DNA from: Lindgomyces ingoldianus
Lineage: Eukaryota > Ascomycota > Dothideomycetes > Pleosporales > Lindgomycetaceae
Length of the DNA: 64,000 nucleotides
Assembly: GCF_010093535.1 (NCBI RefSeq)
Contig: NW_022985170.1
Coordinates: forward strand, 1,083,492-1,147,491
Reading direction: 5' to 3'
The translations under genes were made by a program, and so were the position numbers. The notes under the pieces were generated by a model, which searched no databases, was not told where the DNA came from, and was given only the letters and a program-made list of their open reading frames with translations. This document shows positions 22,701 through 32,286 of this stretch, one piece after another. The first letter of the stretch is position 1, and each line of letters opens with the position of its first letter.

Positions 22701-23240
22701 ATTTACTTATGTAAAGCTTTTAAAAGTTTTAACTAATTTAAATGCTTATTATAAAAAGCCTTTAGTTTATAAAAAGAACCTATAAAATTTAAAGCCTTAT
22801 ACTAGACTAAATTAAAGTTATGTTTTACTTATTTTACTTAGTACTTAAGCATTTTCTAGTAAAGCTTACTAGTAAGTATTTTTTTTACTTTCTACTTTTT
22901 TACTTTATTAATAGCAATTCTAGGGGGTTTTAAAGGTACTTATCTTAGAAGCAGATTCTAAGAGTCTTTATAAAGTATATTTAGTGTAAAGATGTTATGT
23001 ATCTTTAACTTTAAAAGTAGCTTTAAGTAGTATAAGTTTCTAACTTATTTAAGTACTTTAAAAAGTCCTTTTTATTATTTAAATAGTTTTTAGCTAAGTC
23101 TCTAAATAGCTAGGTTCTTAGTGTCTAAGTAGACTATGTTGCTAACCTTCTAGTTAACTAGCTAGTAGTAGTAGTTAACTACAGTTTACATCTAATTTTA
23201 GGCCTTTTTTATATAAGTCTTAGCTAACTTCTAGGCTATG
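22700..23240 (-). pseudogene. Gypsy integrase C-terminus and chromodomain relic
   Basis: On the minus strand, reading from 23190 down, a frame gives a segment of the type V-W-L-D-T-(K/R)-N-L then a G/L-F-K-V-L-K block, K-I-H-N-I-F-T-L-N-I-L, and a polyproline/lysine stretch, followed at about 22900-22735 by E/K-x-x-K-I-L-T-S-K-L-Y...Y-x-V-K. This is the order found after the integrase core of chromoviruses: GPF/Y module, then chromodomain. Many stops come from TGG and CAG codons. It supports family C being a chromodomain Gypsy element. Boundaries are approximate. Confidence 0.65.
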
Positions 23241-24123
23241 TGCATGCAGGTTGCTAATGCTAGATGTGAAGCTATGTAGAGCACTAAAGACATGAGGAAC
23301 TAGATTGTATTGCTAAAGGAGGGCAACTACAGGTTTATATAGTACTAGATAAACCTATTATGTGACTTAAGGCCACTAATAGCTCTAGGCTGCAGCAGGT
23401 GGCATTGCTAGGCAGCAGTACGCTAAAGGAGTGTTAGTGGCTAGCGCATAGAGAGCTCTGTAACTTCAAACACTAGAGCATCCTTATAATTTAGCTTGTC
23501 TATAGCTATAATAGGTTCTATAGAATGTTTTTAGTCCTAGCTTTAACATAGTTTAGAGCTATATAAAACTTAATACAAAGACATTTTAATTATTATATAA
23601 AGTAAAGTTATCTAAGCCTAATTAATTAAAGGTAGTAAGAAACTCTAGTTATTTTAGTAAAAATATATAAAAAGCTTTAGTGTAAGGCTAGATGTTCTAG
23701 AACAGGCTAGTATAGCCTCACCTAACCTGTTTAGAGGTTATATAACCTGTGCTTTATATATAAGCATAAATCCTAACAAGTAAGGCTTAGCAGCAATTTG
23801 TCTTTTTTATAATACACTTTTATCTTTCTTTAAAAGCTTGCTTTTAGTGCTATTTGTGCTACTTACTATTCTATCTTTACATTTAAATTGCTCTATAAGC
23901 TAGCATACTACTTAAGGGCAACATTTCTACATAATAGTGTTAAAGTAAAACGCTAGAGAAGAATTAAATATAACTAGCACTTAAAAACTACCTAAAAAGC
24001 TAGCTAAAACTACTACATTTAGTAATACTTAACTAGGGTTAACACTAACGTAAGAAGGAATAAAGTAAGAGATAAGTAAAAAAGATAATAAAATATTTTA
24101 TAAATTAGGTTTATTAAGCTATC
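23241..24123. other. Repeat remnant, host of the TRIM insertion
   Basis: At 23240-23470 there is a less mutated patch (e.g. GCTGCAGCAGGTGGCATTGC) of unknown origin. The rest is AT-rich and looks like a plus-strand Gypsy 5' region that continues past 24729. No domain could be named. Confidence 0.4.
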
Positions 24124-24728
24124 TGTAAGGCCGGGATGGCGCTTACGTGTAAGGCCGAGATGGTGCTTATGTACAACGGGTATATATACTATTCTGTACG
24201 CAATAATTAACTGTTAGTTAATTATTCGCACCTTTTTAGTTGTATTAGCGTAGTGGTACAGAGCTCTGTCCTTACATAATAATTAACTAACAACAAGGAC
24301 AGTCGCGCGTTTAACCCACACCTTAGACAGCTTTACTAGTTTTTAGACTAAAACGTGAGGCGGCCTCTTCTAGCGCCACGTTGTTGCTGCTGGGAGGTCT
24401 AGTGTATATGGCTTAGCTGGCGTGGGCCACTAAGCGTTGCGTCGTGTTTATCCCGCGCCTCTGGGCCGCAGGTGGTCAGCCTCTGGCCGGTAACCGAGAC
24501 ATGCGCATAGGCGCCTCTGAGCTGCGGGTAGGTCATGTGACGCCTGGGACATGCGTCTGCTAAGAAGGGGGATAATGTAAGGCTGGGATGGCGCTTACGT
24601 GTAAGGCTGAGATGGTGCTTACGTACAACGGGTATATATACTATTCTGTACGCAATAATTAACTGTTGGTTAATTATTCGCACCTTTTTAGTCGTATTAG
24701 CGTAGTGGTACAGAGCTCTGTCCTTACA
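24124..24728 (+). mobile_element. TRIM: 605-bp miniature LTR retrotransposon, TSD CTATC
   Basis: Two 153-bp LTRs (24124-24276 and 24576-24728; TGTAAGG...TCCTTACA) flank a 299-bp non-coding interior. A perfect 5-bp duplication CTATC lies at 24119-24123 and 24729-24733. A purine-rich tract AAGAAGGGGGATAA abuts the right LTR. In the left LTR a TATATATA box (24180-24187) precedes TGTTAGTTAATTATT (24212-24226), whose exact 15-base complement begins 2 bases inside the LTR (24278-24292). This suggests self-primed reverse transcription rather than a tRNA primer. It must depend on enzymes supplied in trans. The interior is GC-rich and almost unmutated. The 94-codon minus-strand open frame across it is incidental. 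Confidence 0.92.
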
Positions 24729-25856
24729 CTATCTAAAAGGTGTTTAGAGCCTAGAAGGGGTTAGAAGGGCTAGTGCAGGACTAAGCAACGCACAGTCTAC
24801 CCCCGCAAATTAGGCTTTAGCAGAAGCCTACACCTAGCTGCAAGAGTAGCAGAAAGTGTAAAAACTAGTTAAAATAATAAAAATCTATTATTAATTTAAA
24901 GTAAGTAATATAAACACACTTAATAAGTTACTAACTAAGGCATTAAATGTTATTATACTAAAACTTACCTAAAACTAAGTAAACCTACTACGTTCTAAAC
25001 TGCTACACTAATATAAAAAGAAAAATAAGGCAGACTATAACTAGTAGTATAGAGATAATAAGAACTATTATTAAAAAAGTTTATTAAGCTTTACTTAAAA
25101 ATTACAGAAGATCTCTTTTAGCCTATAATACATTAATAAGACACTATAATTACTATAAAAGACACACTACACTTATTTAAAGCTTATTAACTTATTATAG
25201 TTACTAACATAGTAAGATTTTAAAAATAAGATGCTTAATGCATTAAGTACTTTAGTAAAATAAAAAAAAGTAGCTTATAACACTATAAAAAACTATAAAT
25301 AATAACTTAACTAGTTTCTAACTAAACTTCTAGCCTACTTTAAGCTATTATAGACTAAAGTTAATAAGAAGAGCTTAAATAAAATAATAGTAGACTTTAG
25401 TAGTACACTATTTAACAAGATTAAGCATAATCTAATATATATCCTATAAAGTAAGCAAGAGACACTAGCTTAGGTAAAAAGTAAAGCAACATATCCTACT
25501 GCTGCCTATAGAAGGGAAAAGAGCTAAAGTTAATAAAAAAAAGAATATAAAAGCGTTTTACTTTACCTCTAGCTAATAAAAACTTAAAAAAGCTTAGAAA
25601 AAAAATAAAGCCTTTAAGCTAAAAAAAAAAGTAAAAAGAAAGTAAAAATTTAATAAAATAAAAGTTACTTACTAAAATTATAAGCAACTAAGTTATATTT
25701 CTCTAGATTATTTTATAAAAGACAAAAATAAAAATAAGTTTAATAAGAATAAGTAAAAGAGAATAAAGTAGGGCTAGAAAAACTAAGCTTTTTTTTTTAG
25801 CCTATATTACTTTAAAAAGTAATAAAAAGAAGCTTAAAAACCTTTAAAACTTATTA
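24729..25856 (+). pseudogene. Probable Gypsy gag-side relic
   Basis: AT-rich and stop-filled, continuing the sequence left of the TRIM and leading towards the plus-strand reverse transcriptase relic at 27.9-28.6 kb. Assignment to gag is by position only. No zinc knuckle was found. Confidence 0.35.
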
Positions 25857-26987
25857 ACGTACCTAACAGGTTAGCTGGCTACACGGGTTAGCCGGCCACT
25901 TTTGCCAAGCCCCTACTAAAACTACTCTATTCTCTCGCAAAACAGCCTACTTTAGCCCTATATAAAGTAATATAATATAAGATATTATTTAGAGTTTACT
26001 TTTACTACTTACTTATATGTATGTAAGTTATGCCTAGTTTAATTACACTACCTGTATTACTTTTAACTTAGCTTACCTTCTTTAGTGTGCACTTATGTCT
26101 TTAGCTTTTTTCTATTACTATGCGCTTTAAACTTCTTTAAAGTAGTTAGACAAGCCTTATTTTTAACTATTAAGGTTTTTTTTACTTAAATTTACTTTCT
26201 TTTATGTAATCTATATTATATAGTAGCTTTATTTACTGCTTAAAGCTTTATAATTTTATAGCCTACTCTATTATGTTAATGCCTTAGATAACTATTATCT
26301 ACTTTTTATTACTTTACTATATTGCTTTTAGCTGTTCTTATCTCTCTAAAGCTATAATAACTACTCTAGTTAATATTTAGCCTATTATAAAGCCTAACTT
26401 ATTAAAGTTATACCTGTCTTTATTCTAGATACTGTACTTAGCTTTTATGTTAGCTACTAGGCAAAACTAGCCCTAGATAACTTTTAAATTCTTATAAAGT
26501 ACTCTTTTATAATTATACTTATAATTAAACTTTATTATAAACTTAAAGCAGTGCTTAACTTATATACTAGGCCAGTTTAAGCTAACCTAGCCTAGATTAC
26601 GCTCTGCGGGCAAGGAATTAGCTATATTAGCTATAGCTATAAGCCTAAGAAGAAATCTATGTGTAATAAGCTTAAGTATGTACTTAACAACTACTTTTTT
26701 TTAAGCTTAGTTAAATTTCTTAATTTAGGCTAGCATTCTGCTTATAAAGGCTGTCTAGCGCGTTAATTGCTTAGTGTTATATAAAAGACATTATAAATAG
26801 CTGCAGCGTGTTGTAAAGAGAGTTTTAAGTTTTATTTAAAAGTTTAAAAAGTAAGCTGTATCTAATGTTCTTTAGAAGATTTAATCTAGTGTTGTTGTTA
26901 AGGTATTATGTAGATAAGTAGAGTTTAGTAGGGGCTTAGCAAAAGTAGCTGGCTAACCTGTGTGGCCGGCCAACCTGTTAGGTACGT
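25857..26987 (-). mobile_element. pogo/Fot1-like short element, TA duplication
   Basis: 1131 bp with inverted ends ACGTACCTAACAGG...CCTGTTAGGTACGT, flanked by TA on both sides. The ~45-bp terminal repeats contain a GGCCGGCC core and AAGCCCCTACTAAA. Both ends show an extra copy of the GGTTAGC(T/C)GGC motif. The minus strand keeps the transposase segment near 26370-26530. The length is well below the ~1.8-2 kb of autonomous pogo/Fot1 elements, and no frame is open, so it is a deleted, RIP-mutated derivative. Confidence 0.85.
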
Positions 26988-28626
26988 TATACCTAAAAAA
27001 GTTAACTTTATTATTAGTAATAGTAAGCATAAAGTTATTAAAAGACTTCCAAGCTATAGTAAACAGAAGAGCTTAATTAAACATCCTATCTACTATAATA
27101 GCTAAGAAGCAGGATTTTAAGATTAAGCCCTTACTAGGTGTCTTTCTAAAGGTACTTAATAAATTAGACTTTACTGTCTACAGCTTTATAGTTATAAACA
27201 TAAAGATTATAGACTTTTAAAAAAAATTTAGACTTATAAAGTGCTATTTATATTAATAGACTTAAAAAAACTTTTAATATATTTAGGTTTACTTTAGATT
27301 AATTAGTTTAATTTAAAGCTAAACTTTTATATAAAACATATGTTATTTAGAGGCGTAAAGAACTATAGTGTGCTAAAGTACACTAAGGTGGCCTTAGAAA
27401 ACATATTAGAGTTTAAGCAAACTATGTAGAGTTCTAATATAGATGTCTATGTCTATAGTGTGCTGTCTAATAACACTAAAAATTCTTTAAGACTTATAAA
27501 GCTTAAGTGTAAAGATGGGATGGTAAGTAGCACGGATAGCACTGAGAGCAAGCTTTCGGAGAAAGATAGGAGTGTATTGTAAGAGAGACGAATCGCTGCC
27601 AAGCTTCGCTTGTCAGGATTCATGCTTATATACGAAGCACAGGTCATACGACCTCCAAACAGGTCAGGTGAGGCCATACTGGCCCGTTCTGGGACATCCG
27701 GCCTTACATTAAGTTAAGACTAGAGTATAAAGAATATATAAATGTAGTTAAGTTTAATAAGATGTTAGAAGTACTACTATATAGTCTACAAAATCTAGCT
27801 ATTAAGCTAGAAGAAGAAATAAAGCCTTCTTACTAACTACTATATAACTTATTAGAGTATAAGTTACAGCATCTTTATAAATATATTAATAATTATTTAT
27901 AAAAAAGGTAAATTTAAAGGTCTAAGTTTTTTATAAAAGCTCTAATTTTATTTATAAAGAAAAAGAATAAAAAGTTAAAGCTTTATATAAATTATAAAGG
28001 CCTAAACTAGATTATAATAAAAAATTATTACTTACTACTACTTATCTTAAAATCTCTTAAAAGACTTAGGAAGGCAAAGTAGTATATAAAGCTAGATATC
28101 TATAATGCGTACTATATATTACATATTTATAAAAGAGATAAGTAAAAGATAGCATTCTAGACTTAATATAGTTATTTTAAGTACTAAGTTATGCTTTTTA
28201 GTCTTACTAATGCTTCTGCAGCTTTCTAGGCTTATATTAACTAGGCCCTAGCAGGGTTAGTTAATGTAATGTGTATTATGTACTTTAATAATATTCTAGT
28301 TTATTCTAATATAAAAAAGAAACAAGTTATTTATAGTAAGAAAGTGCTATAAAAATTGCATAAAGTAAAGCTTTTTTTAAAACTTAGTAAGTGTAAATTT
28401 TACATATAAAAGACTAAGTACTTAAGGTACATAGTTTACTTAGAAAAAGTTAAAGTTAACTCTTTAAAAATTAAGATAATCTAGAAGTAGCTAATACTAA
28501 AGACTGTTTAAGATATTTATGTTTTTATAAAGTTTATAAACTACTATAAGCAGTTTATTACTAACTTCTCTTTAATTACCTTACCTCTTACTGTCTTAGC
28601 TATATACATAAAGTTTTAGAGGGTAA
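26988..28626 (+). pseudogene. Gypsy reverse transcriptase relic
   Basis: From about 27930 to 28600 the plus strand follows Gypsy RT closely: a K-L-x-L-Y-I-N-Y-K-G-L-N type start, K-L-D-I-Y-N-A-Y (about 28090-28113), F-x-V-M-L-F-S-L-T-N-A-S-A-A-F near 28185-28230, and the catalytic motif as Y-F-N-N (28281-28292). TAG and TAA replace CAG, CGA and TGG codons throughout. A protease/linker part may lie at 27000-27500. It is interrupted by a solo LTR at 27508 and ends where another LTR begins at 28627. Confidence 0.75.
27508..27708. repeat. 201-bp solo LTR, unmutated, TSD TTAAG
   Basis: TGTAAAGATGGG...CCGGCCTTACA, flanked by a perfect 5-bp duplication TTAAG (27503-27507, 27709-27713). GC-normal inside a RIP-degraded pol gene. 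The 74-codon open frame on the minus strand overlaps the junction and is incidental. Confidence 0.9.
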
Positions 28627-28894
28627 TTGCAAGTAAGCGCAAGTAATTGCAAGTAATTGTAGGTAGTTGCCTGCATTTACCTGCGCGCACTTACGCTTAC
28701 CTGCGCCTACCTTGCTAGCTTCCTACTAGACGCTGCATCTGTCTGTTAGCTAACCTGCTATAGCTGTCCATTCTTTGTCTGTTGGGTCATGTCACTCCTC
28801 TTCAGGTGGGATGACCTAGGGGCTCCATCCTTGTTTGTTCAAACAGTAGGGTATTCTCAGGTAGTAGCTTACAGCCTAATTGTAGGCTGTAACA
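28627..28894 (-). repeat. LTR of an unidentified element (268 bp)
   Basis: On the minus strand it begins TGTTACAGCCTACAATT and ends CTTGCGCTTACTTGCA, preceded by a purine-rich AGAGGGGGGTAAT (28895-28907), the expected polypurine tract. It therefore looks like the 3' LTR of a minus-strand element extending to the right. The left part has imperfect tandem GCAAGTAATT units. Confidence 0.65.
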
Positions 28895-29895
28895 ATTACC
28901 CCCCTCTAAAGCTTAATTTTACATACAAAAAAGAGCTTAAATTAAGCTTAAAAAGTAGAGAAAATTAGAACCTCTCTTTAGCTACTGTGTACAGCGTAAT
29001 TTTATCTACTAAGTTATTACTATTGTTGCTGTTATTATCCTTTATGTTAGGCTAATAGTAGCCTAGTGCTAGCTTTAATTATTAAACTACTAATTATTTT
29101 ACTAGCTGTACAGTTGCAATGCGCCTAATAACTGCTAGAAGCTAGGGGCAGTCCTGTACCTAGTAAGCTACTAAGCTACATTGTACGCATCTCTCTGCCT
29201 TCCTTTATTATGCGCGCTAGAGAGGAGAGACTAACCTAGCCCTAGTGCTAGCACTAGATGTAGCTGCAGTAATGTTAATTATATTAATACTAATAGTGTT
29301 AATGCTACTAAAGTCTATTTTATTTAGTTTAAGTTAAGTATATAAAGCATATAAATATATATTAAATTATAAGACTAAGCGCTGTATAGCTTATAAAAAT
29401 ACTAAGTAGTTATCTAGTAGTGTTAATTAGCTATCTAGTGTACACTAAATTAAGACATTAAGACTTTAGTAAAATATTATAATTTTAATAGTAGTAAGCT
29501 AATTTTTACCTTTAGCTTTATATAAAATCTGCTTGAGTTAGGTAATATAAGCTAGTAAAAGCTTACTTTTATTTTACTATAGTTTATACAAAGCTTACTA
29601 GGCTTTATAAATTTTATTAAAATTAGTATAAACTTATTATAGCTACTATAAAATTATTTTATAGCTTTATTAGCTTTATTATTTAGCATTTAATAGCAGT
29701 AGTAGTATAGTAGCTTACACTATAAGCTTTAAGTTATTTTATATAAAGTAAAATTAATCTATGTTATTTTTAATTATATTACTATTTACTACTATTTTAG
29801 CTTAAATAGTTAGTAGTTAAGTTTTAAATTTAAATAGCTTACTATTAAATTTAGTTAGTATAGAAAGAACTAGCTTTAAATAATAAAAAGTAGTA
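28895..29895 (-). other. AT-rich internal remnant of the 28627 LTR element
   Basis: No domain can be recognised. The AT-rich tract at 29280-29890 has only CpT-type cytosines left. It ends at the TA flank of the pogo-like element. Confidence 0.4.
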
Positions 29896-31326
29896 ACGTA
29901 CCTAACAGGTTGGCCGGCCACTTTTGCTAAGCCTCTACTAAACTCTACCTATCTACATAATGCCTTAACAACAACACTAGATTAAATCTTCTAAAGAATG
30001 TTAGATATAGCTTACTCTTTAGGCTTTTAAATAAAACTTAAAACTTTTCTTATAACACGCTGCAGCTATTTATAATGTCTTTTACATAACACTAAGTAAT
30101 TAACATGCTAGACAGCCTTTATAAGTAGAATACTAGCTTAAATTAAGAAATCTAACTAAGCTTAAAAAAAAAAGTAGTTATTAAGTACATACTTAAGCTT
30201 ATTATACTTAGATTTCCCTTTAAGCTTATAGCTATAGCTAATATAGCTAATTTCTTACCTATAGAGTGTAATCTAGGCTAGGTTAGCTTAAACTAGCCTA
30301 GTATGTAAGTTAAGCACTGCTCTAAGTTTATAATAAAGTTTAATTATAAGTATAATTATAAAAGAGCGCTTTATAAAGATCTAGAGGTTATTTAAAGCTA
30401 GTTTTGCCTAGTAGCTAACATAAAAGCTAAGTATAGTATCTAGAATAAAGACAGGTATAACTTTAATAAGTTAAGCTTTATAATAGGCTAGATATTAACT
30501 AGAGCAGTTATTATAGCTTTAAAGAGATAAAAATAGCTAAAAGTAATATAGTAAAGTAATAAAAAGTAAATAATAGTTATTTAAAGCATTAACATAATAA
30601 AGTAGGCTATAAAATTATAAAGCTTTAAGTAGTAAATAAGGCTGCTATGTAACATAAATTACATAAAAAAAAGTAAATTTAGGCAGAAAAGACTTTAATA
30701 GTTAAAAATAAGGCTTATTTAACTACTCTAAAAAAGTTTAAAGCGCGTAGTAATAGAAAAAAGCTAAAGATATAGGTACGCGCTAAAGAAAGTAAGCTAA
30801 GTTAAAAGTAATATAAGCAGTGTAATTAGACTAGGCATAACTTATATATATATAAGTAAGTAGTAAAAGTAGACTTTAAATAATATCTTATGTTGTATTA
30901 CTTTATATAGGGCTAAAGTAGGCTGTTTTGCAAGAGAATAGGGTTGTTAGATTGAAGCACTGTTTCTAGGCTTCCTAAGATGAATGATGGGTTTTGATAT
31001 GATGTATGGGATGATTAATTGATTGTATTTGTTGTGTTGATTTATCAATCCTTTTTCTGCTCTACTCGTGTTGCTCGGCTTTTGTTTTTCCGATCCGAGT
31101 CCCTCGCGCACTAGCCCTATGCGCGACCAGCTTGCAACATGCTGCANNNNNNNNNNTGCTGCAAAATGCTGCAATTTGCAGCAACATACTGTTCGAGCTT
31201 ATTGCTCGTACTATGTAGCAGCTTTCGTCAAACGTTCCTCCTGTCTTGACAGTAGGTGCGCATATCTGACAAGGGTAGTTTTAGTAGGGGCTTGGCAAAA
31301 GTAGCCGGCCAACCCGTTAGGTACGT
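29896..31326 (+). mobile_element. pogo/Fot1-like element split by a Copia solo LTR
   Basis: Begins ACGTACCTAACAGGTTGGCC and ends GGCCAACCCGTTAGGTACGT, with TA on both sides (29894-29895, 31327-31328). The terminal repeat is ~47 bp. The transposase segment on the plus strand near 30350-30560 matches 14590-14830. The solo LTR at 30945-31271 lies inside the right terminal region, which proves nesting order. Without it the element is ~1.1 kb, matching the other short copy. Confidence 0.85.
30945..31271 (-). repeat. Family B Copia solo LTR, TSD AGGGT, with assembly gap
   Basis: TGTTAGA...TCTGACA with perfect flanking AGGGT (30940-30944, 31272-31276). A 10-base N run at 31147-31156 falls in the same tandem TGCTGCAAAA region as in the other gapped copy. 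Open frames inside are incidental. Confidence 0.93.
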
Positions 31327-31695
31327 TAGTAGTAATAATAGTAAGTGTAGCTTATAGCACTTAGTTTTTAGTATGTAAGCTTTAAACTTTCTACTAAAAC
31401 TTAGCTTATAAAGCCTACATTTTAGCCTAGAGCTACTATATTAGGTTATTTATATTATATATAAAAAAAGTAAAAAAAGTAAAAAAAGTAAAAAAAGTAA
31501 AAAAAGTAAAAAAAGTAAAAAAAGTAAAAAAAGTAAAAAAAGAAAAAAAGGTAAAAAAGGTAAAAAAGGTAAAATAAAAAAAAAGTAAAAAGCTAATTAT
31601 ACATGTATGTATGTGTAGGAGAAGCTAGAGTGCAGTAACTAAGCTAACCTATCTCTAGCAGAACCTAGAATTATATGCGTAAAGGTTGCGCTCTG
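31327..31695. repeat. Spacer with (GTAAAAAAA)n satellite
   Basis: At about 31461-31585 a tandem array of a 9-bp unit, GTAAAAAAA, repeats about ten times and then degenerates to GTAAAAAAG. No gene. It ends with the CTCTG target site of the family A insertion. Confidence 0.8.
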
Positions 31696-32286
31696 TGTTA
31701 CAATCCTTGCTTCGGGAAGCACTCGGGTCTTATGATGTTCCTAGGGGGAAGTAGGACGGGTAGTAGGGGCCAATCCGGTAGGGTGTACAGTCCTACGTAC
31801 AGGCTATTAGGCTAATAGAGGGAGGAAGAGTGACTAGATTGTAGTTTGCCCTATATGCAGCAGTAGGGAGGCTAGGGTTAAACAGTCCTGTTAGACAAGG
31901 TTAGAGGTATATATAGTGTAAGATATATAAATAGTATTATAGCTCTTTAGAAAGCTAAATGCTACTTAGTTTATATAGAGAATAAACTAAACATTAAACA
32001 CACCTTTAAAAGGGTGTTTAATGTAGGAACTATATACATGTGCAGGGGACGCTAAGGTAAGCTAGACAAGCTTACATAAGCCTACTAAGTAGGGCTTACT
32101 AAGCTTCTCTAGACTTATAGAATTTACATCTTATTCTTCTATTAGACAACGCATTTTTCTATAATCTTAGGTAGCTGTGCTACCTCCGCGTCCTCTGCTT
32201 AGTCCGCAAGCAAGTCCTGCTCTAACTGTACTATATTATGGAGCATCTTAGGTGGAGTTACGCTAGTCTAACTGTAGACTGTAACA
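31696..32286 (-). repeat. Family A 3' LTR of the complete copy
   Basis: 591 bp, TGTTACA...TGTAACA, preceded by CTCTG (31691-31695). The outer (left) ~200 bp are almost unmutated (TTCGGGAAGCACTCGGG) and the inner end is RIP-mutated. The minus-strand polypurine tract (32288-32305) abuts it. Confidence 0.95.

Noticed and set aside
24240..24325. tRNA-like A box (TAGCGTAGTGG) and a CTGTCCTT/AAGGACAG stem across the TRIM LTR boundary, suggesting a tRNA-derived SINE
   Set aside because: No matching B box, no tRNA acceptor or T-arm pairing, and the unit is clearly an LTR element with terminal repeats and target duplication.
24399..24683. 94-codon minus-strand open frame
   Set aside because: Spans the TRIM interior and its right LTR; not a plausible gene.
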